From: Nitrospira defluvii
GTDB taxonomy: Bacteria; Nitrospirota; Nitrospiria; Nitrospirales; Nitrospiraceae
DNA: 64,000 nucleotides
NCBI GenBank assembly: GCA_000196815.1
Contig: FP929003.1
Location: 3,619,501-3,683,500 of the forward strand
Direction: 5' to 3'
A model generated the notes under the pieces. The model was not told the DNA's origin. It searched no databases and saw nothing but the letters and a program-made list of their open reading frames with translations. Position numbers and translations under genes: made by a program. Shown here piece by piece: positions 1-8,337 of this stretch. Numbering within the stretch: the first letter of the stretch is position 1; each line of letters begins with the position of its first letter.

Positions 1-704
1 TCTCCCACGCGATCACGAGAGCCGCCTGCCTCGGAGCCGGCTGGATCATCACGCCGGAACTCGCGGTCAGCGGCTACACGTTCGCCGATACACTCGGCAC
101 GGACTGGATCGCCCCGCAGCCGGATCCCTGGATGGAGAAGGTCCGCCTCTTTGCCGCCAGGAAGCGCGTCGCCGTCTTCCTCTCACATCCCGATCGGGAC
201 CCGCAATCCGGACGACTCTACAACGCCGTCTTCGCCATCACCCCCGACGGACGCCTGGCAGGATCACATCGCAAGATCAACGCGCTACGCGTCGGGTCCG
301 AAGCCTGGTCGACTCCAGGCACGGAAACGACGGTCTTTCCGATGGAGCCACTCGGAAACGTCGGGATGCTTATCTGCGCCGATGCTTACTCACCGGGCAT
401 TGCCAATAGTTTGAAGGCGAAGGGCGCGCAGATCCTGGTCTCGTCGGCGGCCTGGGCTCCGGGACTGCATGGCCCGAACGGCGAATGGGAACGATGCACG
501 AGAGACACAGGGCTCCCCCTCTTCGTGTGCAACCGCACCGGAGCCGATCGCACACTCGATTTCAGGAAGGCCGACAGTGTGGTGGCTCAGAACGGGCGGC
601 GGCTCCTCTCATTGTCCTCGGAACGGTCTGCCATTTTCCTCATCGACTGGGACCTGAAGACAGGCACACTCGCCTCACCGGAATATCGACAGATCCTCAC
701 CTAA
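1..704 (+). CDS. Carbon-nitrogen hydrolase (nitrilase superfamily), 5' end outside window
   Basis: The frame is open from the first bases of the window, so the start lies upstream. The nitrilase Glu-Lys-Cys triad is visible: Glu in ITPELAVSGY (about base 55), Lys in GSHRKINAL and Cys in MLICADAY. Family members hydrolyse non-peptide C-N bonds of amides, nitriles or carbamoyl compounds in the cytoplasm; the substrate cannot be read from the sequence. The C-terminus (IFLIDWDLKTG) is the usual final strand region, so the 3' end is intact. The next gene is convergent. Family assignment is firm, substrate unknown. Confidence 0.9.
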   Translation, partial: SHAITRAACLGAGWIITPELAVSGYTFADTLGTDWIAPQPDPWMEKVRLFAARKRVAVFLSHPDRDPQSGRLYNAVFAITPDGRLAGSHRKINALRVGSEAWSTPGTETTVFPMEPLGNVGMLICADAYSPGIANSLKAKGAQILVSSAAWAPGLHGPNGEWERCTRDTGLPLFVCNRTGADRTLDFRKADSVVAQNGRRLLSLSSERSAIFLIDWDLKTGTLASPEYRQILT

Positions 705-811
705 CGACATGCGGGCTGAAGCGCCCCGAGCCTCCGTATCTCGCCGCTCGCACTTCGTCCTGACGGGATACGCATCACATTTCACCAGATACGAACGCGG
801 ACGTCGAGGAG

Positions 812-1372
812 TCACAACGACTTCAAGAAGCCATCGAATACCGCAAGCCCGGCCGGCCAGTCACCGAGACCGCTGTCTGCGTTAATGTGACCGACTGCAC
901 CAACCTCCACAAAGTCGCTGCCCCAATCAGCAGCACAACGCTGCGCATAGGCGACGGAACCGAACGGATCGTTGCTGCTCGCCACCACCAGACTGGGAAA
1001 CCGGAGTTTCTCCGAAGGGACCGGCTGAAAACCCTGTGCAGCAGGCGGAAACATGGGGCCGGCAGGATCCGGGACTGCGACCAGAAAGGCCGCACGAACA
1101 GGGAGCGAGGTACGTTTCGCCCAGTGGGCGACCAACAGGCAACCCATGCTATGGGCGATCAGCACAGGCGGAGCAGAAAGACGGGCCATGGCGGCATCGA
1201 GCCCGCGCAGCCATTCCGCACAGACCGGACGATCCCAGTCACGCTGCTGCACTCGCGGCCAGCCGTGGTGCCGCTCCTCCCACAAGGTTTGCCAATGGCC
1301 GGGTCCCGAATTACCGATGCCCGGAACCACCAGAGCCACAACCCCGTTGTTGGTCGTGTTATGCCTTGGCAC
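812..1372 (-). CDS. RBBP9/YdeN-type alpha/beta hydrolase
   Basis: Small serine hydrolase of about 186 aa. It shows the N-terminal VVPGIGNSGPGHWQ signature of the RBBP9/YdeN family, the nucleophile elbow AHSMG, a candidate acid Asp in SSNDPFGS and a candidate His in VGHINADSG, the expected triad order. I chose a GTG start at 1372 because AAGGAG lies 10 nt upstream; an in-frame GTG at 1411 is possible but would lengthen the overlap with the upstream gene from 14 to about 50 bp. It is the last gene of a minus-strand run starting at 3487. The natural substrate is unknown for most of this family. Confidence 0.88.
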   Translation of the reverse strand: MPRHNTTNNGVVALVVPGIGNSGPGHWQTLWEERHHGWPRVQQRDWDRPVCAEWLRGLDAAMARLSAPPVLIAHSMGCLLVAHWAKRTSLPVRAAFLVAVPDPAGPMFPPAAQGFQPVPSEKLRFPSLVVASSNDPFGSVAYAQRCAADWGSDFVEVGAVGHINADSGLGDWPAGLAVFDGFLKSL

Positions 1373-2597
1373 GCCCTGCACGCTCCTTGAGCCAAGCGAC
1401 CGCACCGGCACCGGCTGTTCGCCCGCTGGCGAAACAGGCCGTGAGCAGATACCCGCCCGTCGGCGCCTCCCAATCCAACATTTCCCCCGCGCAGAACAAT
1501 CCTGGGATCCCTCGCACCATCAGTCGCTTATCCAGCGCCTTGAACTCGACCCCGCCGGCGGTGCTGATCGCCTCCTCCAAGGGACGCGGAGCCGCGAGCG
1601 TGAGCGGTAAGGATTTGATCGCTGCGGCCAGGCGCGTCGGGTCCGAAAAATCTTCTTTCGACACGAGCTCTCGTAACAGGCCTGATTTCACCCCTTCAAT
1701 GTGCGCCCGCCGCTGCAAGTGCGTCGCCATAGTTCGTTTCCCGCGCGGCTGGGAGAGATCCTTGATGAGGCGAGGCAGTTCCCGATCGGGCGCAAGATCC
1801 AGCCGGAGCGTACCACGGCCGGTAGCCCGAATCTCATCGCGAAGGTAGGGCGCAACCGCGTAAATGATGCCGCCCTCAACTCCGGTGTCCGTAATCACGA
1901 ACTCCCCCATCCGGCGCATCACCGCCCCGTTGGGCGACTTGGCGACCACGCCCACGGTCTTCACCGGATGCCCCGCGAATTTGTTCCGGAAATGCTCCGT
2001 CCATCCAACGTCGAACCCGCAGTTGGCCGGCTCCAACGGCGTGATCGGAACGGCACGCCCCGCAAGCAAGGGCACCCAGGCGCCATCGGAGCCGAGTTTT
2101 GGCCAACTGCCGCCGCCCAGCGCCAGAATGACCGCATCGGCCTCCACGATCTTTGATCCCTGTGGCGCCTCAAAGCGAAGCGCCCCCGATCCATCCCACC
2201 CGCACCAGCGATGCCGCACCTGCACGGTGAGCCCGGTCTGACGCAACCGCCGAAGCCAGGCCCGCAGCAACGGCGCGGCTTTCATGTCGGCAGGAAAAAT
2301 CCGCCCGGAGGAGCCCACAAACGTGTCGACCCCCAACTCTTTGGCCCATGCGCGGAGCGCATCCGGGCCGAATGCGCTGAGCCAAGGCGCGACCTTCGCC
2401 ATGCGCTCGCCATACCGCGAGAGAAACACTTCCGGCGGATCGGAATGGGTCAGGTTCAGCCCGCCCTTACCGGCCAACAGAAACTTACGGCCGACCGACG
2501 CCATGGCATCGTACAGCGTGACGCAGGCACCGCCGGCCAGTGCTGTCTCTGCCGCCATCAGCCCGGCCGGCCCGCCACCGATTATCGCGATCTTCAC
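1359..2597 (-). CDS. HI0933/YhiN-family flavoprotein (NAD(P)/FAD-dependent oxidoreductase)
   Basis: 412 aa, the usual length of the HI0933-like flavoproteins. An N-terminal Rossmann FAD motif IIGGGPAGLMAAE starts at residue 4. Also visible are the family signature GKGGLNLTHSDP near residue 45 and a C-terminal FAD-contact segment, LFCAGEMLDW then APTGGYLLTACFASG. The start is GTG at 2597, only 3 bp after the stop of the C39-like gene, with GAGGT upstream; the two are surely co-transcribed. The family contains BaiN-type enzymes and many uncharacterised oxidoreductases, so the reaction is not assigned. Confidence 0.92.
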   Translation of the reverse strand: MKIAIIGGGPAGLMAAETALAGGACVTLYDAMASVGRKFLLAGKGGLNLTHSDPPEVFLSRYGERMAKVAPWLSAFGPDALRAWAKELGVDTFVGSSGRIFPADMKAAPLLRAWLRRLRQTGLTVQVRHRWCGWDGSGALRFEAPQGSKIVEADAVILALGGGSWPKLGSDGAWVPLLAGRAVPITPLEPANCGFDVGWTEHFRNKFAGHPVKTVGVVAKSPNGAVMRRMGEFVITDTGVEGGIIYAVAPYLRDEIRATGRGTLRLDLAPDRELPRLIKDLSQPRGKRTMATHLQRRAHIEGVKSGLLRELVSKEDFSDPTRLAAAIKSLPLTLAAPRPLEEAISTAGGVEFKALDKRLMVRGIPGLFCAGEMLDWEAPTGGYLLTACFASGRTAGAGAVAWLKERAGRAKA

Positions 2598-2600
2598 CCG

Positions 2601-3020
2601 TTACCTCTTCATCATCACAGACAGAAACCACACCGGCCTCATACGCCCGAAGTCGGTCCGAAGGGGAGCCTTCAATGTCGGGTTGGAATCTACCACGTAC
2701 GAGCGGCCGTTCTCTCGCACGAACACAACCCAATGCCAGAACGGTCGCCCCTGTTCCAGATGCCACTTGATGGCCATCAACGCACAATCCGGCAAATCGG
2801 CCCATGAGCGAAACGGTTTGGTCGCCCGCGAGGCACGCAGACCGAACTGTGTCAGCAGCCGCCGCACCGATGCCGTTTCGGACCAAAGCCTCGGATCTTG
2901 AGCAGAGATGCCCAACGAAGCGGCGACGGCCTTCGCATGCGCATAGGACATACCAGCCAGCGCGGCCGCTGCCGCAATGCCACAGCCGGTTCGCTCTTGT
3001 TGAACCACGGGCCGGATCAC
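2601..3020 (-). CDS. C39-like cysteine peptidase domain protein
   Basis: 139 aa. The N-terminus VVQQERTGCGIAAAAALAG matches the Gln...Cys oxyanion/nucleophile region of papain-fold C39 and BtrH-like domains. HWVVFVRENG followed by YVVDSNP supplies a candidate catalytic His and Asp. There is no signal peptide and no ABC transporter domain, so it is a stand-alone intracellular domain rather than a bacteriocin exporter. It overlaps the upstream GNAT gene by 4 bp (ATGA), indicating translational coupling. It could process a peptide or act as an acyl or peptide transferase; no substrate candidate is seen next to it. Confidence 0.75.
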   Translation of the reverse strand: MIRPVVQQERTGCGIAAAAALAGMSYAHAKAVAASLGISAQDPRLWSETASVRRLLTQFGLRASRATKPFRSWADLPDCALMAIKWHLEQGRPFWHWVVFVRENGRSYVVDSNPTLKAPLRTDFGRMRPVWFLSVMMKR

Positions 3021-3487
3021 AGGGACAGTTTCATTTTCCGTCCCCCGGAAATGCTGAATCCCTGTCGTTCATAAAACGCCAGGGTCCGGTCGAACTGCGG
3101 GAGCGGAGGCGTCGTGACCTCCAGCCTGGTCCATCCTCGCGCGCGGAGCAGATTCTTGGCCTCTCCCACGAGTCCGGTACCCACGTTACAGGACCTGAAT
3201 GCCGGGCGCACATACAGTTCCGGAATGGTGCCGAACGTGCCTTCCGCATAGAGGGCACGACTTTCCGAGAGGGCCAGAAAACCGGCAACCTTCTCGGCAT
3301 GATACGCCAATAACACCGTATAGGTCCCGTCTGTCAGCCATTGCCGCGCCCGCGCTTCGGTCTCGACCCGGGAGAATCCGAACGCCTTCGCGCCGATGGC
3401 CGTCATGATCTCCTGCAACAGCTCGCCGACCAAATCGGCGACGAGCGGCGCATCGGACGGTTGTGCCTGAGCAATACGCATCGACAT
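3017..3487 (-). CDS. GNAT-family N-acetyltransferase
   Basis: 156 aa single GNAT domain. The acetyl-CoA-binding motif A region is seen as ELYVRPAFRSCNVGTGLVGEA near residues 90-112, and the C-terminal FYERQGFSISGGRKM is the typical beta6/beta7 end of the fold. The start is ATG at 3487, with a second ATG two codons in. It is the first gene of the minus-strand run GNAT, C39-like, flavoprotein, RBBP9-type hydrolase. The acceptor substrate cannot be told from sequence. The candidate hairpin at 3534-3568 lies just upstream. Confidence 0.92.
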   Translation of the reverse strand: MSMRIAQAQPSDAPLVADLVGELLQEIMTAIGAKAFGFSRVETEARARQWLTDGTYTVLLAYHAEKVAGFLALSESRALYAEGTFGTIPELYVRPAFRSCNVGTGLVGEAKNLLRARGWTRLEVTTPPLPQFDRTLAFYERQGFSISGGRKMKLSL

Positions 3488-3533
3488 GGCGCGAACCTAC
3501 CCGCACCGGACTCGCGCGTCAAGCCGGGTGGCT

Positions 3534-3568
3534 TCCGCTGTCGGTAGGGTCGCCTCACCGACAGCGGA
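3534..3568. terminator. Strong hairpin, candidate terminator of the upstream barrel gene
   Basis: A perfect 12-bp inverted repeat (TCCGCTGTCGGT at 3534-3545, ACCGACAGCGGA at 3557-3568) with an 11-nt loop. It lies between the end of the minus-strand barrel gene (3659) and the start of the GNAT gene (3487). There is no T-tract, so its role as an intrinsic terminator is inferred from position and stem strength only. Confidence 0.45.
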
Positions 3569-3658
3569 GGTCGTCGAAAGAGAATCAGATGAAAGACAGC
3601 AGAACAGGGCGGGATACGTACATCCGGCGTTCCTGCGGAACTCTGGCCGGAGCGAGCG

Positions 3659-4300
3659 TCAGAACAGATATCGAATACCGACCAAGCCAAGGACAGACGT
3701 GGCATCGAACCGGCCGGTCGCGCCCGATTGGGTCCACTCTCCCTTATTGAGTCGCCAAGCCAGTTCCGTATTGAGGCTCCAGTGAGGCGTCAACGGGATG
3801 TCGAGTCCGCCTGCGATTCGCGCCGCAAACGTATTGCCGTAATCCAGCGGAAGCACCCGCGTGGCCGTCGAGAACATGTTGAAATTCATGCCAAGGCCGA
3901 CTGAGAGGTAGGGAATCGCGGTGGTGGTTTGAAACGGACGCATTTCGATCGTCGGCATGACGGCGACGGTCAGCAGATCACCGAAGGTGCCCGCCCCATT
4001 CTTCACATCAACGGCTTGCTGCTGACCATCGACGGTCAGACCAAAACGAAAATACGGAGAAAATTGATAGAGGAATTGGAGGCTGCCCGCGCCGCCCAAC
4101 GATGCAACCGCATTGGAAACATGATCCTGCGTCGCCTGAGCCGCCCCTCCTCGAATAGAAATCACCCAATGCGGCTCTTCCGTTTTCGCGTCAGGATCCG
4201 CACCGCTCTCCTCGGCCTGGGCGGGTCCCCACCCCATGCCACACAAGAGTCCCACCAGGAACACAACACTCACGACCTTCGAACGCCTTGCGCCAGCCAT
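3659..4300 (-). CDS. Outer-membrane beta-barrel protein (OmpW/OmpA-barrel-like)
   Basis: About 213 aa from the ATG at 4300, preceded by GGGAGTGGGAG. This start gives a clean signal peptide (basic MAGARRSK, hydrophobic core, cut after GPAQA); the open frame extends to 4390 but the extra residues are not signal-like. The mature part has alternating hydrophobic strands and ends in VGIRYLF, with the C-terminal Phe expected for BAM-dependent insertion. It resembles the barrel at 24112-24696 in size and in the repeated RFG..., PYLSVGLG.N.N and C-terminal GVR/GIR elements. Function unknown; a small eight-strand barrel is likely. Confidence 0.8.
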   Translation of the reverse strand: MAGARRSKVVSVVFLVGLLCGMGWGPAQAEESGADPDAKTEEPHWVISIRGGAAQATQDHVSNAVASLGGAGSLQFLYQFSPYFRFGLTVDGQQQAVDVKNGAGTFGDLLTVAVMPTIEMRPFQTTTAIPYLSVGLGMNFNMFSTATRVLPLDYGNTFAARIAGGLDIPLTPHWSLNTELAWRLNKGEWTQSGATGRFDATSVLGLVGIRYLF

Positions 4301-4593
4301 TCTCCCACTCCCTGCTCGCCCTGCCCGGCTCATAAACCGGACACGAGCACATGTGTTCGATGCGCCCTCTGCCTCTTGCCGAGGGCGCACTATCCATGAG
4401 TCGCCGGAAGGGAGGAAAGTCCTCTGAAGTGTTACCGCGAAGGGGGGAACACACGTGGCAGTCGCGCAATAACCGGTCTATAAACGAGGGAACAGGACGG
4501 CGAAGTCGACGAGGGAAGAGCAGGTGAACCGTGCTCACGCCCTTACGTCCACGGCATTCCTGATCAAGAGGAAGTCATCCAAGCAGACCTCGC

Positions 4594-6213
4594 TTACGCG
4601 TGGGTTCTGCCGGGACGTCGCTCGCCGACACCCAGGTGGAGCGCGGCGACATCGAGTTCCTGCTCCAAGCGATGCAGGACTTCGTCGCTGATCGTGCCGT
4701 TATCACGAAGACCGATCAGAGCCATGCGCTCAGCGGTCATGGCTTCATGCTGCAGACGCTGAACGGTTTCGGCGGTCGAGGTGGACATCTGTTCCTCCGC
4801 CAGACTTGCCCGGGTGAGGCGCTCCAGCCGTTGGATGTACCGCAGCCGCACTCGCTCGACCTGCTCCAGAGACACCCAGTTTTCTGTGATGACTTGATCC
4901 AGCCGATTTAAGGCCGCCGTCGCCGCATGTTCCCGTGCCAGCGTTTCTTCCTGCTCCAGCCCATCGTCTTCTTGAAGAGGTATCAGTCGAATGATCGGCG
5001 GCAGTGAGAGGCCTTGCAGGACCAGGGTCGCAAGAATCACGGTGAAGCTGATCAGAATGATTTCAGAGCGAAATGGAAACGGCACGCCTGAGCTGGTCGT
5101 CACCGGAAGCGCCAATGCAGCAGCCAGGGTCACAATCCCGCGCATGCCGGTCCAGGAAATGAGGAACAGGGCGGACCATGGTGGCATCGGATCACGTGCA
5201 CGCAAGGTCGGGCTCAACCATCTGGGAATGAGAGCGGCCAACGGCACCCACAGAAAGCGCACCAGGATAGCGGTCGCGCTCACCCAGGCTCCGGCGATGA
5301 GCACCGGCCCGAACTGGCCCGGGGCCACCGAGTCGCGTAACGCGCCCAATTGCAGGCCGATCAGGATAAAAATCACTCCGTTCAAGATAAAAATCAGGAG
5401 ATCCCACACAGCGCGAGCCTGCAATCTGGTGGCCGGAGACACCGCACCGCTGAACGACTGACGAAGGTACAGGCCACCAGCCACACAAGCCAGCACGGCA
5501 GAGGCATGCACCGACTCCCCGCACACCCAGGCGATGTACGGCGCCAGCAGCGTCACGCCGATCTGCGTAAACCCGTCGTCCGTCGCGCAGAGCGCCCACC
5601 GCGTGAGCCAGGCCACACCGATGCCGATGACGACTCCCGCCAGCGCGGCGAATACAAACTCGAACAGCGTATGCCCGAGTGCAAACGAACCGCTCATTGC
5701 GGCTCCCACGGCCGCCCGATACAACACCAGTGCCGTGGCATCGTTGACCAGACTTTCACCCTCCAGGATCGTGACGATCCGGCGCGGGATTCTCAGCCGC
5801 TTCCCGATGGCCGTCGCAGACACGGCGTCGGGCGGCGAGACGATCGCACCCAGCGCGATGGCCTCCGCCCACCCGATACCGGGCAAGAGCGCATGAGCTA
5901 CAAAGGCCACCCCGGCGGAGGTCGCCAGGACCAACCCGACCGCCAGAAGCGAAATCGGCCGGAGATTCCGGCGAAACTCGCGCAGGGACGTGAAGTAGGC
6001 GGCCGCCCATAAGATCGGCGGCAGGAAGACCAGGAACACGAGGTCAGGATTGAGTGTCACTGCAGGTAAACCGGGCACCAGACCCAGCGCCAGCCCACCC
6101 AACACGAGAAAGATCGGATACGGGATACGGATCTTCTGCGCGATGGTCGTCAGCGCAAGCACCACCGCAAGCAACATGATGATCACTTCGAGTTGATGCA
6201 GGCTTTTCATCAA
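4594..6213 (-). CDS. Na+/H+ antiporter, CPA1 family
   Basis: 539 aa with about twelve hydrophobic segments over the first 400 residues and a hydrophilic cytoplasmic tail rich in Glu/Arg helices. FLPPILWAAAYFTSLREFRRN and SPPDAVSATAI (the conserved Asp of the ion site), then EGESLVNDATALVLY, are hallmark CPA1 motifs. It would exchange Na+ (or K+) for H+ across the inner membrane for pH and sodium homeostasis. It appears monocistronic: flanking genes are separated by more than 60 bp. No regulatory element was recognised. Confidence 0.93.
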   Translation of the reverse strand: MMKSLHQLEVIIMLLAVVLALTTIAQKIRIPYPIFLVLGGLALGLVPGLPAVTLNPDLVFLVFLPPILWAAAYFTSLREFRRNLRPISLLAVGLVLATSAGVAFVAHALLPGIGWAEAIALGAIVSPPDAVSATAIGKRLRIPRRIVTILEGESLVNDATALVLYRAAVGAAMSGSFALGHTLFEFVFAALAGVVIGIGVAWLTRWALCATDDGFTQIGVTLLAPYIAWVCGESVHASAVLACVAGGLYLRQSFSGAVSPATRLQARAVWDLLIFILNGVIFILIGLQLGALRDSVAPGQFGPVLIAGAWVSATAILVRFLWVPLAALIPRWLSPTLRARDPMPPWSALFLISWTGMRGIVTLAAALALPVTTSSGVPFPFRSEIILISFTVILATLVLQGLSLPPIIRLIPLQEDDGLEQEETLAREHAATAALNRLDQVITENWVSLEQVERVRLRYIQRLERLTRASLAEEQMSTSTAETVQRLQHEAMTAERMALIGLRDNGTISDEVLHRLEQELDVAALHLGVGERRPGRTHA

Positions 6214-6278
6214 TGCACAACACCGTTTCAGGGGCGATCGGGCGAGCCGGAACCATCGCCGCTGCGATAGGCAACCGG

Positions 6279-7115
6279 TTACATTCCGATGATTTCCAGT
6301 CGCTGTAGATCGTCGGCAGCGATCGTGAATTGGTCGGAGCGCAGGTCTTCCTGCATGTGTTGCGGATTGGTCGTGCCGGTCAGCGGCAACATGCCGATCT
6401 GCATGGCGAATCGGAACACCAGTTGCGCCAGCCCCATGCCGTACTTGGCGGCCATGGCCCGCACCTCGAGATCGGCGAACAGTTCCCGGTTGGCCGTCAA
6501 CAAGGAGAAGCCTTGGTAGATGATACCGTGAGTCCGGCAGATCGCCCGCACGTCCTGATCCCAGCCCAGCGCCGCATAACAGCGATTCTGTACCACCATC
6601 GGCTTATGAACCGCCCGCGCACAGAGTAGGGTGAGCTGATCCGCCGTCACGTTGCTGATGCCGATCATCTTCGTCTTGCCCGCATCGTAGAGCGCTTCGA
6701 TGGCGGCCCAGACCTCCCAATCTGCATCGCTCAACCCGCGCCGCCCATAGGGGCCATGCAACACGTAGGAGTCGAGATAGTCGGTATGAAGATGAGTCAG
6801 TGAGCTGTCGAAGGATTGCCGTACCTGTGTCGTGAGATCGGCCTGCGCATCGTAGGGCGTGCGATGGTCCTGACCGTTGACCGGCGTGAACTTGGTTTGC
6901 AGAAAGAGCCGGTCCCGCGGTGTGCCCTGCTTCGCCAGCGCCATCAGCGCCTCTCCGACCAATGCTTCCTCATAGTGGATCAATTGATTGGCCGTATCGA
7001 TCGCCGTGAACCCCGCGGCCACGGCCTGCTGCACCAACGGCGCCGTTGCCTCTTTTTTCCATGCGGTCCCGTACATGAACGAAGGAAGAGGAATCTGATT
7101 GTAGGCAGTCAACAT
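6279..7115 (-). CDS. Aldo/keto reductase
   Basis: About 278 aa from the ATG at 7115, which has GGAGGG 11 nt upstream; the open frame starts 9 codons earlier without a ribosome site. The AKR tetrad can be read: Asp in FTAIDTAN, Tyr in IHYEEALVGEAL, Lys in LFLQTKF and His in DSYVLHGP. The (beta/alpha)8 pattern continues to GMLPLTGTTNPQHMQEDL, the NADPH-phosphate region. It would reduce aldehydes or ketones with NADPH. The closest named families are the 2,5-diketogluconate reductase-like AKRs, but the substrate is unresolved. Confidence 0.92.
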   Translation of the reverse strand: MLTAYNQIPLPSFMYGTAWKKEATAPLVQQAVAAGFTAIDTANQLIHYEEALVGEALMALAKQGTPRDRLFLQTKFTPVNGQDHRTPYDAQADLTTQVRQSFDSSLTHLHTDYLDSYVLHGPYGRRGLSDADWEVWAAIEALYDAGKTKMIGISNVTADQLTLLCARAVHKPMVVQNRCYAALGWDQDVRAICRTHGIIYQGFSLLTANRELFADLEVRAMAAKYGMGLAQLVFRFAMQIGMLPLTGTTNPQHMQEDLRSDQFTIAADDLQRLEIIGM

Positions 7116-7328
7116 GGCGTGAAGCCCTCCATGCCGTACCATACACAGATCCCGGCGCCGGTCTCAATGTTCCAAACGGCTCAGGAAGTTACCAGGAGGC
7201 TGGTGACAGGCTCCCCCGGCTACAACAGCCACCTGTTCCTGACTTCCACAACCCTGCCCAACCGCTGGCGGCCTTTCTCGACAACCTGCTAGAGTGCTTC
7301 CTTATCACCAGCAAGGAGCGCCGCCCAC

Positions 7329-7643
7329 ATGGATGCAGAACCAGCCAATCAGGTCGTAGAACTTCGACTCACGTACCGATACATCAAAGACCATCCCTGG
7401 ACCGTGCAGGCGATCAACGGATTTCTCTCCGCCTATTTCATGGAGAAACCGGGATTTTCCGTGCAGCGGCACTTCGACGATCTCGAATCGGGCATGCACG
7501 TGTGGCTCTGCGAGGTTCCGTCCAACATGAAAATCACCGTGCTCTTGCGACGGCTCCAAGCAGATATTCCTCCCTGCCGTCACGTTCAGCCGGCGACAGA
7601 ACCCTCGGCCAGAGCGCAATACGTCATCGACAGTCCTGAGTAA
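7329..7643 (+). CDS. Conserved small protein of unknown function
   Basis: 104 aa, soluble, no signal peptide or membrane segment. The composition is balanced and the frame lies alone between divergent and co-directional genes with normal high-GC codon use, which supports it being real. Elements such as YRYIKDHPWTVQAINGFL and HVWLCEVPSNMKITVLLRRL suggest a mixed alpha/beta fold. I do not recognise the family. It is followed 67 bp later by the SDR gene, so the two could share a transcript. Confidence 0.6.
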   Translation: MDAEPANQVVELRLTYRYIKDHPWTVQAINGFLSAYFMEKPGFSVQRHFDDLESGMHVWLCEVPSNMKITVLLRRLQADIPPCRHVQPATEPSARAQYVIDSPE

Positions 7644-7709
7644 ACGACTCTTGCGCCCCACAGAGCCCCATGACTACACTCGGTCATTCATGAACAAGGG
7701 AGGTTCAGC

Positions 7710-8315
7710 ATGCGGGTGATTGTGATCGGAGGCACGGGTACCATCGGATCCGCCGTCGTGAAGTTATTCTCGACGCGGCACGATGTGGTGACGGTGGGAC
7801 ACAAGAGGGGAACGTATCAGGTGGATCTGGCCTCGCCGGACTCCATCACCAGCCTCTTCAAGACCATCGGTACCTGCGACGCAGTCGTGAGCACCGCCGG
7901 GATCGCTAAATTCGCGAGTCTGGACGACCTGACCTACGACGACTATTTCATCGGACTGAAGAACAAACTGATGGGACAGGCGAATCTGGTGCGGATCGGC
8001 AGACCGTTCGTCACCAACCATGGATCATTCACGCTTACCAGCGGCGTGCTCAGCCAGGAACCCATGAAAGGCAGTTGCGCGATCAGCATGGCCAATGCGG
8101 GACTGGAAGGGTTCGTCCGCGCCGCCGCCATCGACCTGCCGCGAAGCCTGCGCGTGAATGTCGTCAGCCCGCCCTGGGTGACGGAAACACTGATTGCCAG
8201 AGGCATGGACCCGTCGATCGGCTTGCCGGCTGAGACGGTCGCGCAATGTTATCTCGCCAGTGTGGAGGGCACGATGACGGGGCAGACGATCGATCCGAGG
8301 AAACCGGTCGCCTAG
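7710..8315 (+). CDS. Atypical short-chain dehydrogenase/reductase lacking YxxxK
   Basis: 201 aa, shorter than the usual 250 aa of classical SDRs. The N-terminal nucleotide motif IGGTGTIGSAVVKLF and the structural VVSPPWVTET near the C-terminus are clear SDR signs. Where classical enzymes have the catalytic Tyr-x-x-x-Lys, this protein reads GSCAISMANAGLEGF, so both Tyr and Lys are absent. It may bind a dinucleotide without classical SDR catalysis. The ribosome site GGGAGG precedes the ATG at 7710. The end is convergent with the ATPase-heme gene, with a 20-bp palindrome between them. Confidence 0.88.
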   Translation: MRVIVIGGTGTIGSAVVKLFSTRHDVVTVGHKRGTYQVDLASPDSITSLFKTIGTCDAVVSTAGIAKFASLDDLTYDDYFIGLKNKLMGQANLVRIGRPFVTNHGSFTLTSGVLSQEPMKGSCAISMANAGLEGFVRAAAIDLPRSLRVNVVSPPWVTETLIARGMDPSIGLPAETVAQCYLASVEGTMTGQTIDPRKPVA

Positions 8316-8317
8316 AC

Positions 8318-8337
8318 GTCCAACCGGCCGGTTGGAC
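8318..8337. terminator. Perfect 20-bp palindrome between convergent genes
   Basis: GTCCAACCGG directly followed by its reverse complement CCGGTTGGAC, filling all but 2 bp of the 22 bp separating the SDR stop (8315) and the stop of the ATPase gene (8338). Its position suggests a bidirectional terminator or mRNA 3'-end hairpin, but there is no loop and no T-tract. Confidence 0.45.
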
